This document shows positions 1-7,838 of a stretch of 19,651 nucleotides of DNA, piece by piece (position 1 is the first letter of the stretch; every line of letters starts with the position of its first letter). The stretch spans positions 1 to 19,651 of the forward strand of contig CAYZBM010000037.1 in NCBI GenBank assembly GCA_964476705.1. The letters run 5' to 3'. This DNA comes from CAYZBM01 sp964476705 (lineage in GTDB: Bacteria > Pseudomonadota > Alphaproteobacteria > Rickettsiales > UBA6187). The notes under the pieces are model-generated. The model did not search any database, was not told the origin of the DNA, and saw only the letters and a program-made list of their open reading frames with translations. Both the position numbers and the translations under genes were made by a program.

Positions 1-7
1 TTTGTTC

Positions 8-76
8 AGGATCCATAATATAGGTCATTTCAATCATGAAATACTATAGAAAATAATTTGCTGGATTATTGATCCT
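8..76. repeat. Nested inverted repeat at window start
   Basis: Outer arms 8-19 and 65-76 pair at 11 of 12 positions (one mismatch, 14/70). Inside them a second hairpin, ATTTCA (27-32) and TGAAAT (37-42) around a 4-base loop, is perfect. No gene covers it. It lies just beyond the rpsA terminator, so it belongs to whatever lies left of the window or is a free-standing palindromic element. There is no U-tract that would make it a classical terminator. Seen in sequence; function unknown. Confidence 0.4.
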
Positions 77-80
77 AAAA

Positions 81-123
81 AACAAAAAAATGGCTGCAAG
101 AAAATAATTTTTTGCAGCCATTT
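81..123 (-). terminator. Rho-independent terminator of rpsA
   Basis: A perfect 12-bp stem (88-99 with 112-123, core ATGGCTGCAA) closes a 12-base loop. Read on the minus strand it is followed directly by a T-rich run (complement of 77-90). It begins 25 bases after the rpsA stop codon and so ends the rne/aroA/cmk/rpsA side of the window. Confidence 0.9.
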
Positions 124-147
124 CTATATTGTATTAAAAAGAAAATA

Positions 148-1875
148 TTATTGTTCTTCTCTATTTTTACTTGCTGAACTTTCAAGAGCCGCACCTAAGA
201 TATCTCCTAAGCTTGCTCCAGAATCAGCCGAGCCATATTCAGCTATAGCTTTTTTCTGCTCAGCAACTTCTAAAGCTTTAATTGATAAACTTACACTACC
301 TTTAGCTTTATCAACTGTAACTATTTTAGCATCGACTTTATCACCGACCGCAAAACGATCTGCGCGTTGATCAATACGATCTCTTGCTAAATCAGAACGC
401 TTAATGAAGCTTTTAATGCTTTCATTAATTGTAACTTCAATACCTTCTTCTTTAACATCAGAAACTACACAAGTTACTTGCGCACCTTTCTTCAAACCTT
501 CAACCAGTTGTTGTTTTGGATCTTCAGATTTTTGTTTAACACCTAAAGAAATACGCTCCTTAGCTGCCTCAATACCCAGAACTTTTACCTCTATTGTTTG
601 ACCAACAGCATATTTTTTAATTTCTAATTCTGGATTATCTTCCCAAGTAAGATCAGAAACGTGAACTAAACCGTCAACACCATTACTTAAACCAACAAAT
701 AGACCAAAATCAACTATATTTTTAATTTCGCCACTTATCACAGTCCCAATAGGATTATTGATAGCAAATTTTTCCCAAGGATTTTCATCACATTGTTTCA
801 TGCCTAAAGACACGCGATGTTTAGTTGGATCAATTTCTAAAATCATCACTCTAACTTCTTGACCTGGAGTTAAAAACTTGCTTGGATGAGCATTATTTTT
901 AGTCCAACTAATTTCAGAAACGTGAACAAGTCCTTCAATACCAGTTTCGATTTCAACAAAAGCACCGTAATCAGTGATGTTAGTTACAACACCTTTATGC
1001 ATAGAACCTTTAGGGAAACGATCAACAATACCTTCCCAAGGATTACCTTCTAATTGTTTAACTCCTAAAGAAATTCTCTTAGTTTCATCATTAAATTTAA
1101 TAACTTTTACTTTAATTTTTTGTCCTAAGCTTAAAACCTCAGATGGGTGATTAATTCTTTTCCATGAAATGTCAGTAACATGCAATAAACCATCAACACT
1201 TCCTAAATCAACGAATGCACCGTAATCCGTAATATTTTTAACAGTACCTTCAAGAACTAAACCTTCCGAAATATTAGATAACATTGCAGAACGCTCTTCT
1301 CTTCTTGATTCTTCTAAAATTGCCCGGCGTGATACGACCACGTTACCTTGCTTACTATCCATTTTTAGAATTTGGAATGGTTGAGAAATATTCATTAATG
1401 GACCAATATCTTTTACTGGACGAATATCAACTTGGCTACCTGGTAGGAATGCAACAACACCCTCCACATCAACTGTAAAACCACCTTTAACTCTACCAAA
1501 AATTATACCTTGAATAATATCACCATCTTTATGGTTAGCTTCAAGATTTTTCCAAGCTCTTTGTCTTAAAGCTTTTTCATGGCTAATAACTGCTTCACCA
1601 TTAGAATTCTCTAATTTTTCTAAATAAATATCTACGGTATCACCAACTTTTACTTTTAATTCACCTGTTGGGGTAGCAAATTCTCTAATTGAAACTTTAC
1701 CTTCAGTTTTAAGACCAATATCAATTACTACTATCTCATTTTCTATGCGGATAACTCTACCGCTTATAACTGAACCTTCTTGTTTTTCTGTTTTTATAAA
1801 TTCTTCAAATAACTCTGCAAAATTTTCACCAGTTGAATATTGTTCTACAAGATTAGCATTTCTAAAATTTGCCAT
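148..1875 (-). CDS. rpsA: 30S ribosomal protein S1
   Basis: S1 binds the 5' regions of mRNAs and helps place them on the 30S subunit; it is needed for initiation on structured or weakly ribosome-bound messages. The 575-residue product is close to the usual alphaproteobacterial length and holds six S1 (OB-fold) repeats at roughly 34-100, 117-183, 204-272, 289-359, 376-446 and 463-531. Repeats 3-5 carry the characteristic signatures DYGAFVDLG, DYGAFVEIE and DFGLFVGLS, each followed by GLLHV or GLVHV and later by an RISLG-type strand. Repeats 1, 2 and 6 are more divergent, as expected for the ribosome-binding and tail domains. The start is the ATG at 1875, with a purine-rich stretch about 10 bases upstream. 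It lies downstream of cmk, the standard cmk-rpsA order, and ends at a strong terminator. Confidence 0.97.
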   Translation of the reverse strand: MANFRNANLVEQYSTGENFAELFEEFIKTEKQEGSVISGRVIRIENEIVVIDIGLKTEGKVSIREFATPTGELKVKVGDTVDIYLEKLENSNGEAVISHEKALRQRAWKNLEANHKDGDIIQGIIFGRVKGGFTVDVEGVVAFLPGSQVDIRPVKDIGPLMNISQPFQILKMDSKQGNVVVSRRAILEESRREERSAMLSNISEGLVLEGTVKNITDYGAFVDLGSVDGLLHVTDISWKRINHPSEVLSLGQKIKVKVIKFNDETKRISLGVKQLEGNPWEGIVDRFPKGSMHKGVVTNITDYGAFVEIETGIEGLVHVSEISWTKNNAHPSKFLTPGQEVRVMILEIDPTKHRVSLGMKQCDENPWEKFAINNPIGTVISGEIKNIVDFGLFVGLSNGVDGLVHVSDLTWEDNPELEIKKYAVGQTIEVKVLGIEAAKERISLGVKQKSEDPKQQLVEGLKKGAQVTCVVSDVKEEGIEVTINESIKSFIKRSDLARDRIDQRADRFAVGDKVDAKIVTVDKAKGSVSLSIKALEVAEQKKAIAEYGSADSGASLGDILGAALESSASKNREEQ

Positions 1876-1917
1876 AAAATTATCATTCTCATTTAGTTTA
1901 AAAGGTTAATAAAATAC

Positions 1918-1942
1918 ACTATTTTAGACCATCCAAAATAGT
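1918..1942 (-). promoter_or_regulatory. Hairpin in rpsA 5' leader
   Basis: An 8-bp perfect stem (1918-1925 with 1935-1942) with a 9-base loop lies in the 121-base cmk-rpsA gap. If the candidate promoter at 1949-1978 is used, this hairpin would sit at the extreme 5' end of the rpsA transcript. S1 is known to repress its own mRNA in enterobacteria through leader structure; whether this AU-rich hairpin does so is inference. Confidence 0.3.
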
Positions 1943-1948
1943 TTCTAA

Positions 1949-1978
1949 TTTATGCTTGATAACTTCTAGTTAAGACAA
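1949..1978 (-). promoter_or_regulatory. Candidate internal promoter for rpsA
   Basis: On the minus strand TTGTCT (1978-1973), an 18-base spacer and CATAAA (1954-1949) each match the sigma-70 consensus at 4 of 6 positions. The position, in the cmk-rpsA gap, suits a separate rpsA promoter. The match is modest. Confidence 0.3.
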
Positions 1979-1996
1979 CTGATATTGCCAAAGAAA

Positions 1997-2638
1997 TTAC
2001 TGCTTGTTTCTTGCACTAATAATATCCAAGATATTAGACAAAACTTCCTCTGCAGTAATATTGGTGGTATCTATAAAAATAGCATCACTTGCTTGTTTTA
2101 AAGGAGCAACTTTCCTTCCACCATCCCGATCATCACGCTTCTTGAGATCATCAAACACGTCCTGGTATATAATAGAATTTTCTTTCTCTTGCAACTGTTT
2201 ATATCGTCTTTCTGCCCTAGCCTCAATGGACGCGGTAATATAAAATTTAAAATCAGCTTCAGGACAAACGACAGTTCCTATATCCCTACCATCCAAAACT
2301 GCACCTTTTTGGGACCTGGCAACTTTTCGCTGAAATTCTAGCAATTCCGCTCTAACTTCAGGTATTGCCGCAACAATTGAGGCCGCATTTCCTATATATT
2401 CATTATATAATCCATCCTGACTCATATCTTGCAAATTTATGGTTTTAGCAAGCTCTACAGCCATATCTTTATTTTCTGAGGAAAAACCCTTATCTAGTAT
2501 TTTTTTACCTAATGCCCGGTAAATTTTACCCGTATCCAGATATTCTAAGTCAAAATGCTCAGCAACTTTCTTAGCCAAAGTCCCCTTGCCTGATGCCGCA
2601 GGTCCATCAATTGCAATTAATAACGGTTTTTTTGTCAT
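1997..2638 (-). CDS. cmk: Cytidylate (CMP/dCMP) kinase
   Basis: This enzyme transfers the ATP gamma-phosphate to CMP or dCMP, giving CDP or dCDP for nucleic acid and phospholipid synthesis in the cytosol. The 213-residue product is typical in length. The P-loop GPAASGKGT is at residues 12-20, the LDTGKIYRA segment of the CMP-binding region at about 35-43, and the DGRDIGTVVCPEADFKFYI block, typical of cytidylate kinases, lies mid-protein. The (Y)RAL and RDxRD-type lid segment near KKRDDRDGGR is also present. The ATG overlaps the aroA stop as ATGA, so the two are almost certainly translationally coupled. aroA-cmk-rpsA is a widely conserved alphaproteobacterial order. Confidence 0.96.
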   Translation of the reverse strand: MTKKPLLIAIDGPAASGKGTLAKKVAEHFDLEYLDTGKIYRALGKKILDKGFSSENKDMAVELAKTINLQDMSQDGLYNEYIGNAASIVAAIPEVRAELLEFQRKVARSQKGAVLDGRDIGTVVCPEADFKFYITASIEARAERRYKQLQEKENSIIYQDVFDDLKKRDDRDGGRKVAPLKQASDAIFIDTTNITAEEVLSNILDIISARNKQ

Positions 2639-3960
2639 GCTAAATTTATGCTTCCTCCAATATTCTGAATCAGAGTAATAAAAGTAGGGAAACTAGTATC
2701 AATCATACTTATATCATCTACAGTAATTGCTTGCTCTGTAACTAGTCCCATAACTAAAAAAGACATCGCAATTCTATGATCCATAAAGGTTTTAACTGTA
2801 ACTCCACCTTTGATTTTATCTTGCCCTGTTATATAAAGATCATCACCGATTACTTTAACTTTACTTCCACATGCAAGCAAGTTATTAGCCACAACTTCTA
2901 ACCTATTGCTTTCTTTTACTTTTAATTCAGCAAGGCCCAGCATTACTGTTTCGCCTTCAGCAAAACTTGCAGCTACTGCTAATATCGGATATTCATCAAT
3001 CATTGCTGGAGCTCTTTCTTCAGGCACTATAACTCCATGAAGTTTACTTGACCTAACCTTAATATCCGCAACTTCTTCACCAGCTACAATTCTTTTATTT
3101 ACAAATTCAATATTCGCACCCATTTCTTTTAAAGTAATATAAAGACCGATTCGATGTTTATTAATACAAATATTCTTAATTAAAAGTTCAGAATCTTTAG
3201 TAATTAAAGCAGCAACAACTAAAAAAGCCGCAGATGATGGATCCCCGGGAACTATTATATTAGCTGGATTTAATTCTGGTCTTCCGCATAAAGTAATTTT
3301 GACTTTACCATCAGCTAATTCTTCTGTTTTTATATCAGCGCCTAAACCAACCAACATTTTCTCACTATGGTCACGAGTTGGATGCGGTTCAATAACTATG
3401 GTCTTTCCCGCAACGCTTAAACCTGCAAATAATATTGCCGACTTAATTTGAGCGGATGCTACCGGTAATTCATATTCAATAGGCTTTAAATCAACACTAC
3501 CCAAAATAGTTAGCGGCATTTTATCATTCTCAACAGCAGACAAAACCTTAGCTCCCATTAACTTTAAAGGCTCAAGTATTCTTCCCATAGGTCGCTTTTT
3601 TAAACTTTCATCGCCAGTAAAACTAGTAGCTATTGCACTACCTGCAGCTAAACCCAACAGTAGCCTACTTCCTGTTCCGGTATTACGCATATCTAAAATT
3701 TCAGTAGTTTGCTTAAATGCTGAAATTCCCTTACCTGTAATCTGCCATCTTTCATCGGATAATTTTACTATGTCTATTCCTAATAATCTCAAGGCTTCCA
3801 TAGTTGCAAAAACATCATCAGACTCAAGCAGACCAGAAACAAAACTTATTCCCTTAGCTTGTGAGGTAATCAGCAAACTCCTATGCGAGATAGATTTATC
3901 TCCGGGAACATCAATAACAGCCTTTAATTGAGAACTCCTCAAAGAAGTACAAGGACGCAT
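2635..3960 (-). CDS. aroA: 3-phosphoshikimate 1-carboxyvinyltransferase (EPSP synthase), class II-like
   Basis: This is the sixth step of the shikimate pathway: it joins phosphoenolpyruvate to shikimate-3-phosphate to give EPSP, the precursor of chorismate. The 441-residue product contains PGDKSISHRS (19-28, active-site Lys22), RPMGRILEPL, ASAQIKSA, RDHSEKM, PGDPSSAAF, DEYPILAVAA, LKVKESNRL and DHRIAMSFLVMGL. RDHSE and the many stretches shared with the Agrobacterium CP4 enzyme place it with class II. Two local differences stand out. The loop that reads GNAATG in CP4 reads RNTGTG here (92-97), putting Gly95 where CP4 has the Ala100 linked to glyphosate insensitivity and Arg where CP4 has Gly. 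It follows rne and overlaps cmk by 4 bases. A possible extended -10 promoter lies just upstream. Confidence 0.95.
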   Translation of the reverse strand: MRPCTSLRSSQLKAVIDVPGDKSISHRSLLITSQAKGISFVSGLLESDDVFATMEALRLLGIDIVKLSDERWQITGKGISAFKQTTEILDMRNTGTGSRLLLGLAAGSAIATSFTGDESLKKRPMGRILEPLKLMGAKVLSAVENDKMPLTILGSVDLKPIEYELPVASAQIKSAILFAGLSVAGKTIVIEPHPTRDHSEKMLVGLGADIKTEELADGKVKITLCGRPELNPANIIVPGDPSSAAFLVVAALITKDSELLIKNICINKHRIGLYITLKEMGANIEFVNKRIVAGEEVADIKVRSSKLHGVIVPEERAPAMIDEYPILAVAASFAEGETVMLGLAELKVKESNRLEVVANNLLACGSKVKVIGDDLYITGQDKIKGGVTVKTFMDHRIAMSFLVMGLVTEQAITVDDISMIDTSFPTFITLIQNIGGSINLA

Positions 3961-3976
3961 AACAAACTCACTATAA

Positions 3977-3985
3977 CTTATAACA
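3977..3985 (-). promoter_or_regulatory. Candidate extended -10 promoter for aroA
   Basis: On the minus strand TGTTATAAG (3985-3977) fits an extended -10 element (TGn plus TATAAG, 5 of 6). It lies 16 bases before the aroA ATG. I see no convincing -35 box. The 149-base rne-aroA gap (3961-4109) otherwise holds only short AT-rich inverted repeats and no clear terminator, so readthrough from rne is equally possible. Confidence 0.35.
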
Positions 3986-4109
3986 TAAAAATTTAGATTA
4001 TTTTTGAGGAATTTTTATGCGAAGGTTATTTAGATAACTAAGGCGTAAACAAACCTAGGTTATGACAGCTAAATAAGATTCAACGACAAAATTACCCAAA
4101 ATAATCAAT

Positions 4110-6161
4110 TTAGTCGATGATTTTCTGCCAAAGACCTTCAAACAATCCAACCTTAGCCACAACGGCTTTTTTAGCAGGCTTATTTTGCGGTTCAGCATTA
4201 TCAGCTCCATTATCGACCTGATCTGAATCAGTATCATATTCTGGTCTATTTTGCTCTCTAAAGTCTTTTGGCTTTTTATTTTTCTTATTTTTATCACGCT
4301 TCTTAAACTGATTTTTATTATTGTTATCAGAAATATCAACAACGTTATCATTAGAATTCGCAGAATTTTCTACATTATTATTCCGATTATTATAAGGTTG
4401 GGAAGAAACAATACGATATCCTTCCAACCCTAAATTTTCATCAAAATTTAAGATAATTTTTATATTATGCCGATTTTCTAGATCACTAAGCTGAGCTTTT
4501 TTATTATTAAGAATATAAAGAGCTACTAATGATGTTAGATAAACATTAATTTTACTTTGCTCTTTTCCTCTACCAATTTCATGCTCCAGAGACCTTAACA
4601 AATTGACCGCTATAGAACCTGCATCTTTTACAAAGCCAACCCCCTTACAAGAAGGGCAAACAACTGTATTAATTTCAATAAAGCTTGGGCTAAGCCTCTG
4701 CCTAGACATTTCAAGTAAACCAAAAGTACTTATTCTACCAATTTGAATTTTGGCTCTATCTGTTGCAAAAGCTATTTTTAGTTCTTTTTCTACAGCTTTT
4801 TTGTTTTTTAGATCCATCATATCGATAAAATCTATAACTATTAGCCCAGATAAATTACGCAGACGTAATTGCCGTGCAATTTCTCTTGCCGCTTCCAGAT
4901 TGGTATTAGTCGCCGTATCTTCAACATTTCGCGTATTAGTAAGTTTACCTGAATTCACGTCAATAGAAATTAAGGCTTCAGTTGGCATAATAACTATAGA
5001 CCCACCAGATTCTAAAGAAACCTGTTGTGAAAATAATAGAGCCATTTGCTCTTCAACTCGATATCTGCTGTATAAAGGCACTCTATTTTTATAATGTTTT
5101 ATTTTAGCAGATTGCTCTGGCATAACTTCTTTCATAAAATTATGCGCATCTTTATAAGCGTCATCGCCCTCTATTAGAAGCTCATCTATACTCTCATCAT
5201 ACCAATCTCTTAAGGTACGCTTAACTATATCGCCTTCTACATGAATAAAAGCAGGAGCTTTTGATTCTAAGGTTTCTTGACGAATATGGTTCCACAAATT
5301 AACTAGATAATTATAATCTTGCCTAATCTGTTCATGAGATTTTCCGGAACCAGCCGTTCTAACAATAAGACCGGTTTCCTCAGGAATTTTTAGCTGTTTA
5401 ATAATTTGTTTCAGACGTTTACGATCTTCAAAACTACCTATTCGCCTTGAAACACCACCACTTCTTAAAGAATTGGGCATCAAGACACAATATCTTCCCG
5501 CTAAGGATATAAAAGTTGTTAAAGAAGCGCCCTTATTGCCACGCTCTTCTTTTTCAACTTGCACTAGAATAATTTGATTGCGCTTTATAACCTCTTGAAT
5601 CTTATAACGTTTATATAGATTTAGGTCTGGTAACTTACCTTTAATATCAGCATCTACATCAGAATCATTATCTATAACATCAATATTTGGCTCATCTGAA
5701 TGATCTAAATTATCATCAAAATTCTCATGATAATCATTACTCTCTTCATCTTTAGCCCGAGACTTTGATTCCTCTTGAGCTAATCGCCTCTGCTCTTTTT
5801 CTTCATCTGTAGCATTAAAATCACTAAAATCTTTTTCGTCTCGATCTTCAGAATCATCAGAAGACGAAGAACGCATCTTTCTTAAAGACGCTAATAGCTC
5901 TTCTTTATCGGCAACTGGTAAGTTATAATAATCAGGATGCATTTCAGAAAAAGGTAAAAAACCATGACGGTCACCTCCATAATCAACAAACGCCGCCTGC
6001 AAAGACGGCTCAACTCTTGTAACCTTAGCTAAATAAATATTTCCTTTTAGTTGTTGCTTGATAGAGGTTTGTGACTCGAATTCCTCCACGCGACCATTGT
6101 TCAACACCACCACACGAGTTTCCTCTTTGTGCGAAGCGTCGATCAGAATCCTTCTTCTCAT
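4110..6161 (-). CDS. rne: Ribonuclease E/G family endoribonuclease
   Basis: This single-strand-specific endonuclease starts mRNA decay and processes rRNA and tRNA precursors. The chosen ATG at 6161 gives 683 residues beginning MRRRILIDASHKEETRV, the normal family N-terminus, with GGAG about 10 bases upstream; a TTG 36 bases earlier would add an atypical extension. The S1 domain spans about 35-205 and is split by an acidic, Ser/Asp/Glu-rich low-complexity insert at about 97-172. The DNase I-like catalytic core carries the metal-binding Asp401 (SIDVNSG) and Asp444 (VIDFIDM), with the same 43-residue spacing as Asp303/Asp346 in E. coli RNase E. The zinc-link CPSCKG has Cys502 and Cys505. The tail after about 590 is short: Asn-rich, then a Lys-rich basic patch, then a conserved-looking GLFEGLWQKIID end. 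There is no long scaffold of the E. coli type. It is divergent from amiC, as is usual in Alphaproteobacteria. Confidence 0.94.
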   Translation of the reverse strand: MRRRILIDASHKEETRVVVLNNGRVEEFESQTSIKQQLKGNIYLAKVTRVEPSLQAAFVDYGGDRHGFLPFSEMHPDYYNLPVADKEELLASLRKMRSSSSDDSEDRDEKDFSDFNATDEEKEQRRLAQEESKSRAKDEESNDYHENFDDNLDHSDEPNIDVIDNDSDVDADIKGKLPDLNLYKRYKIQEVIKRNQIILVQVEKEERGNKGASLTTFISLAGRYCVLMPNSLRSGGVSRRIGSFEDRKRLKQIIKQLKIPEETGLIVRTAGSGKSHEQIRQDYNYLVNLWNHIRQETLESKAPAFIHVEGDIVKRTLRDWYDESIDELLIEGDDAYKDAHNFMKEVMPEQSAKIKHYKNRVPLYSRYRVEEQMALLFSQQVSLESGGSIVIMPTEALISIDVNSGKLTNTRNVEDTATNTNLEAAREIARQLRLRNLSGLIVIDFIDMMDLKNKKAVEKELKIAFATDRAKIQIGRISTFGLLEMSRQRLSPSFIEINTVVCPSCKGVGFVKDAGSIAVNLLRSLEHEIGRGKEQSKINVYLTSLVALYILNNKKAQLSDLENRHNIKIILNFDENLGLEGYRIVSSQPYNNRNNNVENSANSNDNVVDISDNNNKNQFKKRDKNKKNKKPKDFREQNRPEYDTDSDQVDNGADNAEPQNKPAKKAVVAKVGLFEGLWQKIID

Positions 6162-6522
6162 TGGATAATAACTCCATTTCTTGTTCTTTTGTAGCAACCA
6201 ACGCTAGATGACGTCCTGCGATAGAGAATTTAATCCCACGCACAACTACAAGCGTAACGGCTACTAAATTAATTAAATGTAACGGTATAATGTAATTCAC
6301 TACTTTAAAACCATTAATAAAAATTGTAAAATGTATAAAAATATTTAATTTCTCGACTACAAAGCCAAGTTTATCTAAATCTTGTAGTAGATAAATTAGC
6401 TCTCAATACCACAGTATTCTAAACAAAGAATTTGCAAAAAAGCTTTAAAAAATCTATCTATTGCCTACCGGCTCCTTTAGATATACACATAATAAACATG
6501 AAAATAAACAAGTTTTTAGTTA
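6162..6522. other. Divergent rne/amiC intergenic region
   Basis: This 361-base region holds the leaders of both genes. The rne-proximal 100 bases are visibly richer in G+C than the flanks and foldable (6191-6264). The middle (6300-6360) is very AT-rich. An 8-bp inverted repeat, TTTATCTA (6370-6377) and TAGATAAA (6388-6395), lies centrally. On the plus strand TTGCAA (6432-6437), 17 bases, TATCTA (6455-6460) is a weak candidate amiC promoter. I see no convincing ORF. Confidence 0.5.
6191..6264 (-). promoter_or_regulatory. Structured leader of rne mRNA
   Basis: Two paired blocks flank a 45-base interior: GTAGC (6191-6195) with GCTAC (6260-6264), and ACGCT (6201-6205) with AGCGT (6251-6255), separated by a near-symmetric internal loop. 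The element ends about 30 bases before the rne ATG and just upstream of its GGAG. In this AT-rich genome a GC-richer untranslated patch suggests a conserved RNA structure. RNase E autoregulation through a 5' leader hairpin is established in E. coli; its presence here is inference. Confidence 0.4.
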
Positions 6523-7695
6523 ATGAGCAAATATATAATTAAAATAGCCTATATCCTAGTTTTTTTAGTCATATGCAGTATGCGTAATGCCGCAATAGCT
6601 AGTATTAACGTGGTTGATATTTCTATACAAGACCGATCCATATCTACTATTGTTACCATAAAACTAGATAAAAAAAGTAAATACAACATATTTACTTTAA
6701 ATAAACCCAGTCGTTTAGTTGTAGATATAAAGGATGCAAAACTAAAAAACGAGCTCCATTCCTTTAATAACCATAAGAAAATAAAAACTATTCGCTATTT
6801 CTACAATAATAAAACATTACGCCTAGTATTAGAAAATAAAGAAAATAGTTTGATTAAAAAAAGCATTATAAGAAAAAATGGAAGTGGTAAATATTATGAA
6901 ATAATTATGGTCATTGAAAATTTAGTCCCTATTTTAAAAAATAAAATTCAACCTACAAAATCAACGTCAACTTTTATACCAATTCCAGTATTGAAGGCTA
7001 AATTAGCTCCTATAATAATTATAGACGCAGGCCATGGCGGCGAAGATTCTGGGGCAATAGGATCTACTTTAAAAACCTATGAAAAGAATATAACTTTTAG
7101 ATACGCAACTAGGTTAAAAAATACTCTAAGTGATAAGAAGAATAAATATAATATCTATTTAACTCGAGATAAAGATGTATATATTCCTCTAGAAGAGAGA
7201 GTAAAAATTTCAGAAAACAAGAAAGCAGATTTATTTATTTCTCTGCACGCAGATTCTCATCCCGATAAAAATATACGTGGCTTATCTGTATATACTTTAT
7301 CTGAAACTGCCTCAGATAAAGAAGCTGAGAAACTAGCTATAGATGCTAATTCTTCAGGGAAAATAGGTGATATCATTTTAGATGAAAAACTTAATTCTGA
7401 AATAACCTCCCTACTTTTAGACATGGCACAAAGAGATAAAAAAAACAGATCATCTATTTTTGCAGAACTTTTAGTTAAAGACCTCAAAAAAAATGTTAAT
7501 TTACTCCACAATACTCATCGTTTCGCAGGATTTAGAGTCTTAACTAGCCCAAGTGTTCCATCTGTACTTATTGAACTAGGATATATGTCTAATAAAGATG
7601 AAGAAAATTTATTACTTAATAAGACTTATGAAGAGAAAATAATTTCGGCGATAGCAAAATCTATTGATTCTTATTTCAAACAAAATACCAAATAA
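6523..7695 (+). CDS. amiC: N-acetylmuramoyl-L-alanine amidase, AmiC type
   Basis: This periplasmic zinc amidase cleaves the amide bond between MurNAc and the stem peptide, splitting septal peptidoglycan during division. The 390-residue product begins with a signal peptide (hydrophobic 8-19, likely cleavage near Ala-Ile-Ala-Ser at 24-27). Next come an AMIN domain at about 28-130, which targets such enzymes to peptidoglycan, a short linker, and an Amidase_3 domain from about 162 to the end. Zinc ligands are His171 (DAGHGG), Glu187 and His242 (SLHAD), and the catalytic Glu351 lies in LIELGY. The roughly 75 residues between His242 and Glu351 include the helical segment that in AmiA/B/C blocks the active site until an EnvC-like activator binds. 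No strong Shine-Dalgarno precedes the ATG. It is the first gene of an amiC-mrcA-prfB run. Confidence 0.95.
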   Translation: MSKYIIKIAYILVFLVICSMRNAAIASINVVDISIQDRSISTIVTIKLDKKSKYNIFTLNKPSRLVVDIKDAKLKNELHSFNNHKKIKTIRYFYNNKTLRLVLENKENSLIKKSIIRKNGSGKYYEIIMVIENLVPILKNKIQPTKSTSTFIPIPVLKAKLAPIIIIDAGHGGEDSGAIGSTLKTYEKNITFRYATRLKNTLSDKKNKYNIYLTRDKDVYIPLEERVKISENKKADLFISLHADSHPDKNIRGLSVYTLSETASDKEAEKLAIDANSSGKIGDIILDEKLNSEITSLLLDMAQRDKKNRSSIFAELLVKDLKKNVNLLHNTHRFAGFRVLTSPSVPSVLIELGYMSNKDEENLLLNKTYEEKIISAIAKSIDSYFKQNTK

Positions 7696-7838
7696 TAATG
7701 ATCTTATAAAACTAGTTTTTGTAAATAGCTTTACTATTTAACTTTTTCAATTATATGATAGGATTGCCATTAGTCTATTCTCAACAAGACTATTCCTTTA
7801 ATATATATTATATATAAAAAATCGATACAGTTTTAAAT

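Noticed and set aside
4055..4351. A 98-codon minus-strand frame across the end of rne
   Set aside because: It lies in a different frame from rne over its low-complexity Asn/Lys tail; Ile/Leu-rich shadow translation with no ribosome site.
6025..6300. A 91-codon open frame on the minus strand overlapping the rne start, with a hydrophobic N-terminus
   Set aside because: It overlaps the conserved rne N-terminus in another frame, has no ribosome site, and its C-terminal half is a frame shadow. The region is better explained as a structured leader; kept only as a caveat in that finding.
7764..7793. TTGCCA-18-GACTAT as an mrcA promoter
   Set aside because: The -10 matches poorly and the element overlaps a small inverted repeat; cotranscription from amiC is as likely.
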